From the NCBI RefSeq assembly GCF_000760935.2, contig NZ_CP049744.1:4371501-4435500 (forward strand): a stretch of DNA of 64,000 bases. Reading direction: 5' to 3'. The notes under the pieces were generated by a model. It worked only from the letters and a program-made list of their open reading frames with translations. It had not been told where the DNA came from and made no database searches. Positions 1 to 8,963 of the stretch are shown here, in pieces. This DNA is from Rhodococcoides fascians A25f (GTDB taxonomy: Bacteria; Actinomycetota; Actinomycetes; Mycobacteriales; Mycobacteriaceae). Made by a program: the position numbers and the translations under genes. Numbering within the stretch: the first letter of the stretch is position 1; each line of letters begins with the position of its first letter.

Positions 1-987
1 GAACGCCGCCGCAGGAACCACCCACTGCCCGTCCGGCTGGGCATCGAGGTAACGGATCTCGAGGTGACCACACGCTCGAACCTGAGGGAAGAGGGTGGTC
101 AGGTGATAGTCGAGATCCCCGTATGTGGGGGCGCGCCCGACGACGCCCGGATCGGCCAACCATTGTGCGAACGTCGTACCCGCGGGCGCTTCCCAGTTCT
201 GGTCGACGCCCTGTATGCAGAGCAGCGGCACGTCGAGAGCCCACCGTGCGTAGTCGGCAATCGGGTCTCCGGTAGCGGGAACCGCGGTTCTGCTGGAATC
301 CGTTCTACTGGAATCGAGTTCGAGCCACGTCCGCATGCGCTGGGACGCCCATACTCCTTCGGGGGCTCCCTCGAGCTCCGGGGATCGGGCGAAGGCCGCC
401 ACGAAGGCCGGGCCGATGACGTGGAGCATTCGCCAACGCGCCGCAACCTCGGCTCGATCACGACCGGCGTCGACACTCACCTGCGCGGCAGCCGTGTTGC
501 ACATCATCAATTTGCCATAGGGCCCGATGGTGGTGAATCGGTTCTCCATCGCGCAGTATCTCGGCAGGACGAGGAGTCGTTCCGGAGCACGCGCGGTATC
601 GGCCGGAACCGCCAGGATGTCGATACCGGAGCCGTCGAGCATGTCTCGCAACAACCGGGCATCGGCGTCGAGCATCGGTGCGAGATCGGAAACGGATGTA
701 TAAGGCGAACTGGACAATTCGACTTGGCCGCCGGGTTCGACGGTGACCATACTTCCGCCCGGCAACGTCAGGGCGGGTGACTCGGGGGCGATACTGCGCG
801 GGGAGTGGTCACCGAGTGCAGCTGCCAGCAAAGAGAGGCTGGGACGCGTTCCGTCGTCGAGGGCGGTGAGCCACTCGAGTTCGGCACCGATCAGCGTCGG
901 TGGACCCAGCTTGAAACACACTTTCGACACGTACGCCTCGGCTGCTGGGCGTGTGCTCAGCTCGAGGGATTTCTCGTTCGACGACAC
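1..987 (-). CDS. egtA: Glutamate-cysteine ligase EgtA (3' end outside window)
   Basis: The reverse strand is open from a GTG at 987 to base 1, giving 329 codons without a stop. The family is usually about 420 residues, so the C-terminus lies outside. The N-terminal part reads GAELEWL and later TVEPGGQVELSS, the glutamate-cysteine ligase active-site signatures of the actinobacterial EgtA branch. The last visible residues (EIRYLDAQPDGQWVVP) are also typical. The enzyme makes gamma-glutamylcysteine, the sulfur donor for ergothioneine in actinobacteria. The GTG is preceded by a purine-rich AAAGAAGGAAAAA, which supports this start. The gene is divergent from the aminotransferase at 1133. That egtB/C/D follow beyond the window is inference. 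Confidence 0.88.
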   Translation of the reverse strand, partial: MSSNEKSLELSTRPAAEAYVSKVCFKLGPPTLIGAELEWLTALDDGTRPSLSLLAAALGDHSPRSIAPESPALTLPGGSMVTVEPGGQVELSSSPYTSVSDLAPMLDADARLLRDMLDGSGIDILAVPADTARAPERLLVLPRYCAMENRFTTIGPYGKLMMCNTAAAQVSVDAGRDRAEVAARWRMLHVIGPAFVAAFARSPELEGAPEGVWASQRMRTWLELDSSRTDSSRTAVPATGDPIADYARWALDVPLLCIQGVDQNWEAPAGTTFAQWLADPGVVGRAPTYGDLDYHLTTLFPQVRACGHLEIRYLDAQPDGQWVVPAAAF

Positions 988-1132
988 TTTTTCCTTCTTT
1001 CCGCACTCACCACGTTCTTCGCTACCGAACGTACCCAGCTGCGGGGATCGAAAACGCCGTGATCCCGCGTCGTATCGAGGCTACCGATTGTGCAACCCTG
1101 ATGCCGAGAGTTCGTGACAGGAAGGACGACCG

Positions 1133-2338
1133 ATGCTCGATCAGGACCGCATTCGCAGCGACACCCCCGGTGCGTCGGGTCGGGTATTCCTCGACAGCGC
1201 CGGCTCCTCGTTGCCGCCGACCGTCGTCGTCGACACCGCCGTTGCGCACCTGCGCCGGGAAGCGGAAATCGGTGGCTATCGGGCCGCAACCGAACGAGCG
1301 AACGACCTCGCCGCAGTGAAGACATCGATCGGAACGTTGATCGGGGCTTCGGCGTCGAGCATCGCTCTGAGCGACTCCGCGACGCGTGCCTGGACCGACT
1401 TCTTCTACTCGGTGCCGCTCTCCCCCGGTGATCGAATCCTGCTGTGCGAGGCCGAATACGCCAGCAACGCGATCTCCGCCCTCCATCGCGCCGAGGTCAC
1501 CGGAGCGATCGTCGAGGTGATTCCGAGCGACGAGTCGGGACGAATCGACGTCGACGCGCTGGCAACCATGCTCGACGATCGCGTGAAGCTGGTCTCGGTG
1601 GTGCACGCACCCACCAACGGCGGTCTGATCAACCCCGCCCGCGCCGTCGCAGATCTCGCCCACCGACACGGTGCCCTGGTACTGCTCGACGCCTGCCAGT
1701 CCATGGGGCAGATGCGCGTCGACGTCGCCGAGCTCGATGTCGACGCTCTGTCCGCCACCGGACGCAAATGGCTTCGTGGCCCGCGCGGAACCGGATTTCT
1801 CTACCTGCGTCCAGGATTGGCGTCGACGCTGCATCCACCGGCCCTCGACTTGCACAGCGCTCAATGGGAAGACACGTCCACCTACCGAATGGCCGACGAC
1901 GCCACGCGATTCGAGTTCTGGGAATGCGACGTCGCGGCCAGGCTCGCACTCGGTGCCGCCGTCGACTACCTACTCGACCTCGGTATCGACCACGTCGAAG
2001 AAGCCGTCGCCGAACGTGCCGAATACCTGCGCGCCGGACTCCGAAAAATCCCCGGGGTGACGGTGCAGGATCTGGGCGATCGCAAGAGTGGCATCGTCTC
2101 CTTCTCCGTCGACGGTGAGGATCCCGTGTCTGTTCGCGATCGACTCGCCGCCGAGGAAGTGACGGTGACGGTCAGCCACCGCAGCTCGACGCGACTGGAC
2201 ATGACGGGCCGGGGACTCGACGCCGTGGTGCGCGCATCTCCGCACTATTTCGTCACGTTCGCCGAACTGGACACGATGCTCGCTGCGCTCGCAGGTGAGC
2301 GAAAGTTCGTAGCAGGGGTCGAAGTTCCGCTCACGTAG
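1133..2338 (+). CDS. Class-V aminotransferase fold PLP enzyme, EgtE-like
   Basis: This 401-residue protein has the fold-type I aminotransferase/cysteine-desulfurase pattern. It carries LLDACQSMG (substrate/PLP-binding aspartate region) and RKWLRGPRG, with K212 as the likely Schiff-base lysine. Similar proteins include EgtE, the ergothioneine C-S lyase, and kynureninase or desulfurase-like enzymes. Divergence from egtA makes an EgtE-like role attractive, but the true substrate cannot be read from sequence. The ATG start follows GACAGGAAGGACGACCG, a good ribosome site. The last ~19 residues ([18 protein letters not shown]) are encoded by dispersed palindrome family A and almost match the end of the unrelated TetR protein at 3254-3862. 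The original C-terminus may therefore have been replaced. The 3' end overlaps the convergent EamA gene by 94 bases. Confidence 0.8.
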   Translation: MLDQDRIRSDTPGASGRVFLDSAGSSLPPTVVVDTAVAHLRREAEIGGYRAATERANDLAAVKTSIGTLIGASASSIALSDSATRAWTDFFYSVPLSPGDRILLCEAEYASNAISALHRAEVTGAIVEVIPSDESGRIDVDALATMLDDRVKLVSVVHAPTNGGLINPARAVADLAHRHGALVLLDACQSMGQMRVDVAELDVDALSATGRKWLRGPRGTGFLYLRPGLASTLHPPALDLHSAQWEDTSTYRMADDATRFEFWECDVAARLALGAAVDYLLDLGIDHVEEAVAERAEYLRAGLRKIPGVTVQDLGDRKSGIVSFSVDGEDPVSVRDRLAAEEVTVTVSHRSSTRLDMTGRGLDAVVRASPHYFVTFAELDTMLAALAGERKFVAGVEVPLT

Positions 2339-3180
2339 GCAGCCACACCGATTGCCGAGACCGCCAGCCCGCCCACTCCAACCCAGGTGATCGCATCGCC
2401 GAACATGAGCCAGGCCCACACCATGGTCGTCGGCGGAGTCAGGTAGAGCAGCACACTGGCGCGGGTGGGCCCGTTGCGACGCACCACGAACAGGTACGCG
2501 CCGTATGCGCCGAAGGTCGACAGCACCACGGTCCAGGCGACGGCCAACCCGAAACCCACTGTCATCGGCGGTGCGGCATCTCCGGCCAGCATGCTCCAGG
2601 TCATGAAACCGGCTGCGCTGAACGAACATTGGATGGCCATCGACAGCGCGATCGGCTCCTTCGGTGCCAGGATTCGCTGACCGATCGTCCCTATCGACAG
2701 AGCCAGCATCCCGGCGGCCGGTAGCAGGTAGACGGGCCAGGCGAGATCCGCACCGGACATGTCCCCCACCACGACCAGCGTTACCCCGACGATGCCGACG
2801 GCGAGCCCCAGACTCTGCCTCGCCCCGACGCGTTCGCCGAATATCCTGCTCGACGCCAACGCGACCAACAGCGGCTGCAGGGCGGCGATCAGCGCGGCGA
2901 CACCTGGCGGAACGCCCATCCCGATGCCGGTGATGGTGGCCCCGAGGTAGAGGAACTGGCAGAACAGGCCGAGAACGGCGTGAATTCGGATGGCGTGCCA
3001 GGTCGGTGTCAGCCGTCGATATCGGCACCAGGCGATCAGTAGCACCACGGCCGCGACATAGCGCCAGGCCAGCAGCGTGTGCGCGGGGGCTTGCGCTGTG
3101 CCGAGCTCGGCTCCGATGAAGCCCGAACTCCACAGCACCACCAGGGCAGTACCTGCCACGGCGTCGACATTTGCTTTCAT
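2245..3180 (-). CDS. EamA/DMT-family transporter
   Basis: This 311-residue membrane protein has about ten hydrophobic segments in two halves, the duplicated EamA (DUF6) architecture of drug/metabolite transporters. It has an early WSSGFIGAELG and, in the second half, a LTPPTTMVWAWLMFGD stretch typical of the family. Export of a small metabolite or amino acid is the usual family role; the substrate here is unknown. It starts at ATG 3180, divergent from a TetR regulator with a perfect operator between them, so TetR control is likely. After the last membrane segment the C-terminus ([15 protein letters not shown] and beyond) is translated from the antisense strand of repeat A copy 1. The gene runs 94 bases into the aminotransferase gene. 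Confidence 0.82.
   Translation of the reverse strand: MKANVDAVAGTALVVLWSSGFIGAELGTAQAPAHTLLAWRYVAAVVLLIAWCRYRRLTPTWHAIRIHAVLGLFCQFLYLGATITGIGMGVPPGVAALIAALQPLLVALASSRIFGERVGARQSLGLAVGIVGVTLVVVGDMSGADLAWPVYLLPAAGMLALSIGTIGQRILAPKEPIALSMAIQCSFSAAGFMTWSMLAGDAAPPMTVGFGLAVAWTVVLSTFGAYGAYLFVVRRNGPTRASVLLYLTPPTTMVWAWLMFGDAITWVGVGGLAVSAIGVAAYVSGTSTPATNFRSPASAASIVSSSANVTK
2278..2334 (+). repeat. Dispersed palindromic repeat family A, copy 1
   Basis: The arms GTGAGCGAAAGTTCG (2295-2309) and CGAAGTTCCGCTCAC (2320-2334) pair at 13 of 15 positions around the loop TAGCAGGGGT. A flank of about 20 bases (TGCTCGCTGCGCTCGCAGG) is shared with copy 2. The copy lies inside the 3' ends of two convergent genes, the aminotransferase (+) and the EamA transporter (-), and supplies coding sequence to both. 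Confidence 0.85.
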
Positions 3181-3194
3181 GCAGCGATGTAAAC

Positions 3195-3208
3195 ATACAG
3201 GTCTGTAT
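3195..3208. promoter_or_regulatory. Probable TetR operator between EamA and tetR genes
   Basis: ATACAGGTCTGTAT is an inverted repeat with perfect 6-bp arms (ATACAG/CTGTAT) and a 2-base centre. It lies 14 bases upstream of the EamA start and 45 bases upstream of the tetR start, where it can control both divergent genes. Assignment to the adjacent TetR protein is inference from position. Confidence 0.7.
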
Positions 3209-3253
3209 ACTCGCAGTGCACCTGCTTCTCACCAGCGCTTTCGGAAGGCAACC

Positions 3254-3862
3254 ATGCTCGACAAGCCACTCACCCCCGCCGGAGAACGCATTCTCACCGT
3301 CGCCAGCGAGCTGTTCTACGCCCGCGGAATTCGTGCCGTCGGCGTCGACCTCATCGCCGAGGAAGCCGGCACCACCAAGAAGACCTTGTACGACCGCTTC
3401 GGCTCCAAAGACGGCCTGGTGCAGCGGTACCTCACCCGCCGGTACGGCCTGTGGTGCGAGCACGTGAGTCGGTACGTCGAATCCCTCACGCCGGGAGACG
3501 CGCGCATTTTAGGGGTGTACGACGCCCTCGATCTGTGGATGCGCGACAACCATCGCGGCTGCGGGTTCGTCAACGCGTTCGCCGAGTTCGGCGGTACCGA
3601 CAGCCCGGTACTCGACATCATCAAGTCCGAGAAGGAATGGACCAGATCACTGTTCGCGCGATTGGCCGACGACGCCGGGTACGCCGACGCCGAACAGCTG
3701 GGATCGCGGCTGTCCGTACTGCACGAGGGTGCGGTGGTGATGGGAACCGCGGGCGGCCGTGACGATGCGATATCCGTCGCGCGTGGAGTTGCCGCCGAGT
3801 TGCTCGCTGCGCTCGCAGGTGCGCGAAAGTTCGTAGCAGGGGTCGAACTTCCGCGCACATGA
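3254..3862 (+). CDS. TetR/AcrR-family transcriptional regulator
   Basis: This 202-residue protein starts at ATG 3254 after GGAAGGCAACC. It has an N-terminal TetR helix-turn-helix: [19 protein letters not shown] followed by [17 protein letters not shown], residues ~18-52. The ligand domain contains the [10 protein letters not shown] stretch seen in efflux-pump regulators. It probably represses the divergent EamA transporter and itself through the palindrome at 3195-3208. The final ~19 residues ([18 protein letters not shown]) are encoded by repeat A copy 2 and mirror the end of the aminotransferase at 1133-2338. This is best explained by insertion of the same element in the same frame. An upstream in-frame ATG at 3077 lies inside the divergent gene and is not credible. 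Confidence 0.85.
   Translation: MLDKPLTPAGERILTVASELFYARGIRAVGVDLIAEEAGTTKKTLYDRFGSKDGLVQRYLTRRYGLWCEHVSRYVESLTPGDARILGVYDALDLWMRDNHRGCGFVNAFAEFGGTDSPVLDIIKSEKEWTRSLFARLADDAGYADAEQLGSRLSVLHEGAVVMGTAGGRDDAISVARGVAAELLAALAGARKFVAGVELPRT
3802..3858 (+). repeat. Dispersed palindromic repeat family A, copy 2
   Basis: The arms GTGCGCGAAAGTTCG (3819-3833) and CGAACTTCCGCGCAC (3844-3858) pair at 14 of 15 positions, with loop TAGCAGGGGT. Compared with copy 1, the changes GTGAGC to GTGCGC and GCTCAC to GCGCAC occur on both arms, so pairing is kept. The copy encodes the C-terminus of the TetR protein. Confidence 0.85.
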
Positions 3863-4040
3863 CGTGGTCGTGTATTGTCTTCCAGGTTGTCTCGGCGAGG
3901 GTAGATCCACGATTTCAGGATCCACCGTTATCGACGCGGCTCGGCCCCGTTGGCCGCGCTCGTTCGTGTCCGCCCCGACGAGCTTGACCGCCCGACGAAG
4001 TACGCCGCACGAACCACAGTTATCAGGAGCATGTAGCACC

Positions 4041-4703
4041 ATGGCATCGAAGGTAAACAATCTCACCGCGCAGGTCCGCACCGAATTCGGCAAGGGCGCA
4101 GCTCGCCGTGCACGTCGCGACGGCCTCGTTCCCGCCGTTCTGTACGGACACGCCACCGATCCCCAGCACCTCGCGCTGGACGCTCGCGCGTTCGCGGCTG
4201 TGCTGCGTAACGACGGCACCAACGCCGTGCTCACCCTCGACATCGCCGGCAAGTCGCAGCTGGCGCTCACCAAGTCGATCGTCGTGCACCCGATCCGTCG
4301 CAGCATCGAGCACGCCGACCTCCTCGTCCTGAAGAAGGGCGAGCGCGTCACCGTCGAGGTCAACATCATCGTCGAGGGCGACGCCGCACCGGGCACCCTC
4401 GTCACCACCGACTCGACCGCGGTCGAGATCGAGGCCGACGCACTGGAGATCCCCGAGAACTTCGTCGTCTCCGTCGAAGAGGCTCAGATCGGTACCCAGA
4501 TCACCGCAGCCGACCTGGACCTTCCGTCCGGCGTCACCCTGGTGTCCGACGGCGAGACGCTCCTCGTCAACGTCGTCGAGGCTCCGTCCGAGGAAGACCT
4601 CGAGGCCGACGGCGAAGGCACCGAGCCCATCTCCGAAGAGGGCGAAGCCGAGACTCAGGAAGAAGCAGAGTCCACGGACGAGGAAAGCTCCGACGAGAGC
4701 TGA
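4041..4703 (+). CDS. rplY: 50S ribosomal protein L25/general stress protein Ctc
   Basis: This 220-residue protein is of the CTC-type L25 family. An N-terminal 5S rRNA-binding L25 domain ([25 protein letters not shown]) spans residues ~1-95. A beta-rich TL5 C-terminal domain follows to ~195, then an acidic Glu/Asp-rich tail. Binding to 5S rRNA in the large subunit is the established family role. The ATG at 4041 follows TCAGGAGCATGTAGCACC. Reading upstream in the same frame adds only noncoding-looking residues, so the longer frame was rejected. It is followed by a terminator-like hairpin and then pth, the same order as in mycobacteria. Confidence 0.95.
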   Translation: MASKVNNLTAQVRTEFGKGAARRARRDGLVPAVLYGHATDPQHLALDARAFAAVLRNDGTNAVLTLDIAGKSQLALTKSIVVHPIRRSIEHADLLVLKKGERVTVEVNIIVEGDAAPGTLVTTDSTAVEIEADALEIPENFVVSVEEAQIGTQITAADLDLPSGVTLVSDGETLLVNVVEAPSEEDLEADGEGTEPISEEGEAETQEEAESTDEESSDES

Positions 4704-4719
4704 TTCTCACCCAGCACGT

Positions 4720-4761
4720 CGAACGGCGCGTCGCTCCCCCACGGGACCGGCGCGCCGTTCG
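4720..4761 (+). terminator. Hairpin between rplY and pth
   Basis: CGAACGGCGCG (4720-4730) and CGCGCCGTTCG (4751-4761) form a perfect 11-bp stem with a 20-base loop, followed by TTTCG. It lies 17 bases after the rplY stop and probably attenuates or ends rplY transcripts before pth. Confidence 0.5.
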
Positions 4762-4782
4762 TTTCGAATCACCGATGAGAGA

Positions 4783-5379
4783 ATGACGACCGTGAGTGTT
4801 GACCCCGAAGCGCCTGCCCTGATCGTCGGGCTCGGCAATCCCGGCCCGCAGTACGAAAAGACCCGCCACAACGTCGGTTTCATGGTCGCCGACGCCTTGG
4901 CCGGACGCATCGGCGGGGCGTTCTCCTCGCACAAGAAGTCCAATTCCGACATCGTGCAGGCACGTCTGGGGCGTCGCTCGGTGGTCGTCGCCAAGCCGCG
5001 GACGTTCATGAATCTCTCGGGCCAGCCGGTCGCCGCCTTGGCACGGTTCTTCTCCATCGACGCGGCGAACATCGTGGTGGTGCACGACGAGTTGGACATC
5101 GACTTCGGTGCTCTACGACTCAAACTCGGCGGCGGCGAAGGTGGCCACAACGGGCTGCGCTCGATCTCGCAGCATCTGAGCACCAAGGACTATCTGCGGG
5201 TTCGCGTCGGCGTCGGACGCCCACCCGGACGAATGGATCCTGCGTCGTTCGTCCTCAAGCCGTTCTCGGCCGCCGAACGCAAGGATCTCGGCGTCGTCGT
5301 CGAAGAAGCCGCGGACGCCGCCGAACTCCTGCTCTCGGCCGGGCTCGAAGCTGCCCAGAACAGGGTGCACCCACGCTGA
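4783..5379 (+). CDS. pth: Peptidyl-tRNA hydrolase
   Basis: This 198-residue enzyme cleaves peptidyl-tRNA released from stalled ribosomes and recycles tRNA. It has the family signatures [18 protein letters not shown] (catalytic His29, E. coli His20 position), RTFMNLSG, and the HDELDIDFG and [11 protein letters not shown] motifs in order. Length matches the family of about 190. The ATG at 4783 leaves a short extension before LIVGLGNPG; the internal GTG at 4792 is possible. It lies downstream of rplY and convergent with the acyl-AMP ligase at 5470. Confidence 0.95.
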   Translation: MTTVSVDPEAPALIVGLGNPGPQYEKTRHNVGFMVADALAGRIGGAFSSHKKSNSDIVQARLGRRSVVVAKPRTFMNLSGQPVAALARFFSIDAANIVVVHDELDIDFGALRLKLGGGEGGHNGLRSISQHLSTKDYLRVRVGVGRPPGRMDPASFVLKPFSAAERKDLGVVVEEAADAAELLLSAGLEAAQNRVHPR

Positions 5380-5458
5380 ACCTCACACCCCTGTTGTGAG
5401 GTGCGCGCCTGTTCTCGCTTCCTGACGCAGGCGCGCACCCCGCAAAAAGGTGTGAGGT
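5380..5458. terminator. Nested palindromes between convergent pth and acyl-AMP ligase
   Basis: The outer arms ACCTCACACC (5380-5389) and GGTGTGAGGT (5449-5458) are perfect 10-bp inverted repeats. Inside them GGTGCGCGCCTG (5400-5411) pairs perfectly with CAGGCGCGCACC (5428-5439). The left arm can alternatively pair with TGTGAGGT at 5395-5402. The element starts one base after the pth stop, fills the gap between convergent genes and probably terminates both. Confidence 0.6.
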
Positions 5459-5469
5459 CTCCTGCCGTT

Positions 5470-7104
5470 TCAGGCGATCAGTGAGGCCGAATTGGCCCGT
5501 CGCAGTTTGCCGCTCGACGTCTTGGGAATGCTGCCCGGTCCGAGAACGGCAACGGTGCGGGGTCGCACTCCGACCTCCGAGTGCACGGCGTGGACCACCT
5601 CACGTTCGATGCGCTTGACCTCGTCCGCATCGCCGATGTCGTTGGTTTCCACGGCCACAGCGAAACTTTCACGCTTGTCGCCTGCATCGAGCCGGATGGC
5701 CACGGCATTGCCGGGACGCACACCGGCGACGGTTTGTGCTGCCCGTTCGATGTCGGTGGGATAGATGTTGCGACCGCCCATGATGATGACGTCCTTGATG
5801 CGTCCGCAGACGACCACCAGTTCTTCCTCGGTGATGTAGCCGACGTCGCCCGTGTCGAGCCAGCCGTCGGCGTCTTGCGTCGAGACCGGCCCCTCGACGG
5901 TGATGTACCCGGGGGTGACGGCCTTGCCCCGCACTTCGATGATGCCGACACCTCTAGCGGTCAGCACCTGCCCCTCCTTGTCGACGACGCGGCCCTCGAG
6001 GCCCGGCACGAATTTGCCGAGGGTGGCGAGAGATCGAGTGTTGCCACGGGTGGACGGAACGGCTCGACCCAGAGTCTCGAGCAGGTCCGCGTCGACCACG
6101 TCGATCACCTGGCCGCGAGCGGGGTCCGGAATCGACACCGCCAGAGTGGTTTCCGCCATTCCGTACACCGGAGCGAGAGCCAACGGGTTCAGCTTGTACC
6201 GGGCACCGGCCTCTGCCAACGCGATCATCGTGTCCGGATCGACAGGCTCGGCCCCGTTCCAGGCGTAACGCAGAGTGGACAGGTCGAGGTCCAGGTCGTC
6301 CTCGGCCTGGCGCAACCGACGCGCAAGCAGTGAGTACGCGAAATTCGGTGCCGCCGTGACGGTGCCGCGGTACTTGTGAATGAGCTTGGCCCACAACAGC
6401 GGTGAACGCAGAAAGTCCAGCGGAGTGATGCTGACGACCTCGGCACCGACTTGCATCGGCACCGAGAGAAAGCCCACCATCCCCATGTCGTGGAACAGCG
6501 GCAGCCAACTGATCATCACGTCGGACTCGACGTCGAACTCGATGCGGTCGATCATCGCGTACGCATTGACGTAGAAGTTCTCGTGCGTGATCCGTACGGC
6601 TTTCGGTGAACCGGTCGAACCGGACGTGAGCTGCTGCAACGCGATATCGGATTCTGCCGTCGGCACGGGGTCGATATCGCGACCGGTCTTCATGTCCTCG
6701 ATCTTCAACACGGTGATGCCGCGCTCCTCGAGCACTGGGGCGGCGATGTCGAACGGGGCCCCGAGAACGACGGCCTTGGCCTCGATCATCCGCACGACGG
6801 TCTCGGTGTCCTCGCCCCACACGGCGAGGTCGGTCCGCGGAGTCGGCTGATGCAGCATCGTCACCGATGCTCCGCGCATCCACGTCGCCTGACACGCGGG
6901 TGCGATGTCCACCGGCTGACCGGCCAGGATGCCGATCGCGTCACCGTGCACGACGCCCGCGTCGGCCAACGCGCCTGCCATCCGACGCGCCTGCTCGTGA
7001 ATTTCGCCCCAGGACTGCCGCAGCGCCTCATCCGGCTCGCCGGTGACCAGACCTCGCTTGCTGGTGCTCGCGGTCTCGAACATTTCCTCGGTGAACTTGC
7101 TCAA
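5470..7104 (-). CDS. pks16: Pks16-type fatty acyl-AMP ligase / long-chain acyl-CoA synthetase
   Basis: This 544-residue adenylate-forming enzyme carries the AMP-binding motif [12 protein letters not shown] (residues ~159-170), [10 protein letters not shown], the TGDVGY aspartate motif, and a C-terminal [10 protein letters not shown] lysine motif. It adenylates a fatty or other carboxylic acid; whether it passes the acyl group to CoA or a carrier protein is unknown. Starting at TTG 7104 ([12 protein letters not shown]) after GAGGAGACGCGCG gives the N-terminus and length I recall for M. tuberculosis Pks16. That gene also sits next to pth-rplY, so synteny supports the name. Despite its name it contains no polyketide synthase domains. 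A longer frame to 7395 is open but antisense-like. Confidence 0.85.
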   Translation of the reverse strand: MSKFTEEMFETASTSKRGLVTGEPDEALRQSWGEIHEQARRMAGALADAGVVHGDAIGILAGQPVDIAPACQATWMRGASVTMLHQPTPRTDLAVWGEDTETVVRMIEAKAVVLGAPFDIAAPVLEERGITVLKIEDMKTGRDIDPVPTAESDIALQQLTSGSTGSPKAVRITHENFYVNAYAMIDRIEFDVESDVMISWLPLFHDMGMVGFLSVPMQVGAEVVSITPLDFLRSPLLWAKLIHKYRGTVTAAPNFAYSLLARRLRQAEDDLDLDLSTLRYAWNGAEPVDPDTMIALAEAGARYKLNPLALAPVYGMAETTLAVSIPDPARGQVIDVVDADLLETLGRAVPSTRGNTRSLATLGKFVPGLEGRVVDKEGQVLTARGVGIIEVRGKAVTPGYITVEGPVSTQDADGWLDTGDVGYITEEELVVVCGRIKDVIIMGGRNIYPTDIERAAQTVAGVRPGNAVAIRLDAGDKRESFAVAVETNDIGDADEVKRIEREVVHAVHSEVGVRPRTVAVLGPGSIPKTSSGKLRRANSASLIA

Positions 7105-7262
7105 CGCGCGTCTCCTCGTGAGGTGGATCCCGCCCCACCGAACACAGTAGGCAGTCCCGCCCCGCCCGCGAGGCACAACAGGCCGCGTATCCTGAGAATT
7201 CGAACGCAGGATTTCTGCCCGGTCACCGTGTCGGTGCCGCCTTCTACGAGAATGAGGTTTTC

Positions 7263-8957
7263 GTGAGTACCCCGTCCAGTACCCCCGACGTCGACGCAGC
7301 GCTCGAAGGGTCCGGACCGGCAGTGTGCGGCGATTCCGGGCCCTCTCGAAACCCTTCCAGAGAGCTCGAGACCGAAGTCGCCCGGCGTCGAACATTCGCG
7401 GTGATCTCGCACCCCGACGCCGGTAAATCGACGCTCACCGAGGCACTGGCCCTGCATGCCCGCGTCATCTCCGAGGCCGGAGCCATCCACGGCAAAGCCG
7501 GCCGCCGCTCCACCGTCTCGGACTGGATGGAAATGGAGAAGGCCCGCGGAATCTCGGTGAGTTCGACTGCGCTGCAGTTCAATTACCACACCTCACCCGA
7601 TGCCGAGATCACCAACGTCATCAACCTCGTCGATACTCCCGGCCACGCCGACTTCTCCGAGGACACCTACCGCGTGCTCACGGCCGTCGACGCGGCCGTG
7701 ATGCTCATCGACGCTGCCAAGGGCCTGGAACCGCAGACTCTCAAGCTGTTCCAGGTGTGCCGTCAGTTCGGCATCCCGGTCATCACCGTGATCAACAAGT
7801 GGGACCGCCCGGGCCAGTCGCCGCTGGAGCTGCTCGACGAGATCGAGTCGCGGATCGGCCTCACTCCGACGCCGCTGTACTGGCCCGTCGGCATTGCAGG
7901 CGATTTCCGCGGGCTGCTCGACGTGCAGGACGGCAGCTACATCCGCTTCACCCGAACCGCGGGCGGTGCGACCATCGCTCCCGAGGAATTCATGTCGGCC
8001 GAGGCAGCCGCCGAACGCGAGGGCGTCGACTGGGAGACCGCGGTCGAGGAGAGCGATCTCCTGATCTCGAGCGGTCAGCGGCACGATCAGGAGATGTTCC
8101 TGGCCGGCCAGACCTCGCCGGTGATCTTCGGCTCGGCGATGCTCAACTTCGGTGTGCGGCAGATTCTCGACACCCTGGTGGCCCTGGCCCCCGCGCCTGG
8201 ATCTCGTGACGACGTCTCCGGCGGCGTGCGCGAGGTGACCGATCCGTTCAGCGCTGTGGTGTTCAAGGTGCAGGCGGGTATGGACACCGCCCATCGGGAC
8301 CGACTCGCCTTCATGCGCGTGGTGTCGGGCGTCTTCGAGCGCGGAATGGTGGTCACGCACGCCCAGACCAAGAAGCCGTTCACCACCAAGTACGCCCTGA
8401 CGGTGTTCGGTCGCGATCGCACGACGGTCGAGAACGCCTACCCCGGAGACATCGTCGGCCTCGTCAACGCGACCGCGCTGGCTCCGGGCCACACCCTGTA
8501 CTCCGACAAGAAGGTCGAATTTCCGCCGATCCCGTCGTTCGCGCCCGAGCACTTCTCGGCATTGCGCGTCGACAGTGCGGACAAGTACAAGAAGTTCCGC
8601 CGCGCCGTGGAGCAGCTCGACTCCGAGGGCGTGGTTCAGGTGCTGCGCAACGACATTCGCGGCGACGCCTCCCCGGTACTCGCGGCCGTCGGTCCGATGC
8701 AGTTCGAGGTGGTCACCGCACGGATGAAGACCGAGTTCGGCGTCGACGCCCGGATGGAACCCCTCGGTTACTCCCTTGCCCGGCGGACCGACGCGGCATC
8801 GGCCGTCGAACTGGGTCGTCAGCGTGGGGTCGAAATCTTCACCCGGACCGACGGGGCCCTGCTGGCGCTCGTCAGCGACAAATGGCGCTTGCAGTACATC
8901 CAGAAGGAAATGCCGGAGTTGACCCTCGAACCGCTCGTCGCCGCGGGCGATCAGTAG
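7263..8957 (+). CDS. prfC: Peptide chain release factor 3
   Basis: This 564-residue translational GTPase recycles RF1/RF2 from the ribosome after termination. G1 is HPDAGKST (50-57), preceded by RRRTFAVIS as in RF3. G3 is DTPGH (~124-128), G4 is NKWD (178-181), and the RF3-specific switch reads [12 protein letters not shown]. The C-terminal elongation-factor domains follow. The N-terminus carries about 35 unconserved residues compared with the usual ~529-residue RF3. The GTG start has AATGAGG upstream, so the extension is probably real but is not required for function. It is followed by pnuC after 6 bases. Confidence 0.93.
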   Translation: MSTPSSTPDVDAALEGSGPAVCGDSGPSRNPSRELETEVARRRTFAVISHPDAGKSTLTEALALHARVISEAGAIHGKAGRRSTVSDWMEMEKARGISVSSTALQFNYHTSPDAEITNVINLVDTPGHADFSEDTYRVLTAVDAAVMLIDAAKGLEPQTLKLFQVCRQFGIPVITVINKWDRPGQSPLELLDEIESRIGLTPTPLYWPVGIAGDFRGLLDVQDGSYIRFTRTAGGATIAPEEFMSAEAAAEREGVDWETAVEESDLLISSGQRHDQEMFLAGQTSPVIFGSAMLNFGVRQILDTLVALAPAPGSRDDVSGGVREVTDPFSAVVFKVQAGMDTAHRDRLAFMRVVSGVFERGMVVTHAQTKKPFTTKYALTVFGRDRTTVENAYPGDIVGLVNATALAPGHTLYSDKKVEFPPIPSFAPEHFSALRVDSADKYKKFRRAVEQLDSEGVVQVLRNDIRGDASPVLAAVGPMQFEVVTARMKTEFGVDARMEPLGYSLARRTDAASAVELGRQRGVEIFTRTDGALLALVSDKWRLQYIQKEMPELTLEPLVAAGDQ

Positions 8958-8963
8958 CACCTT

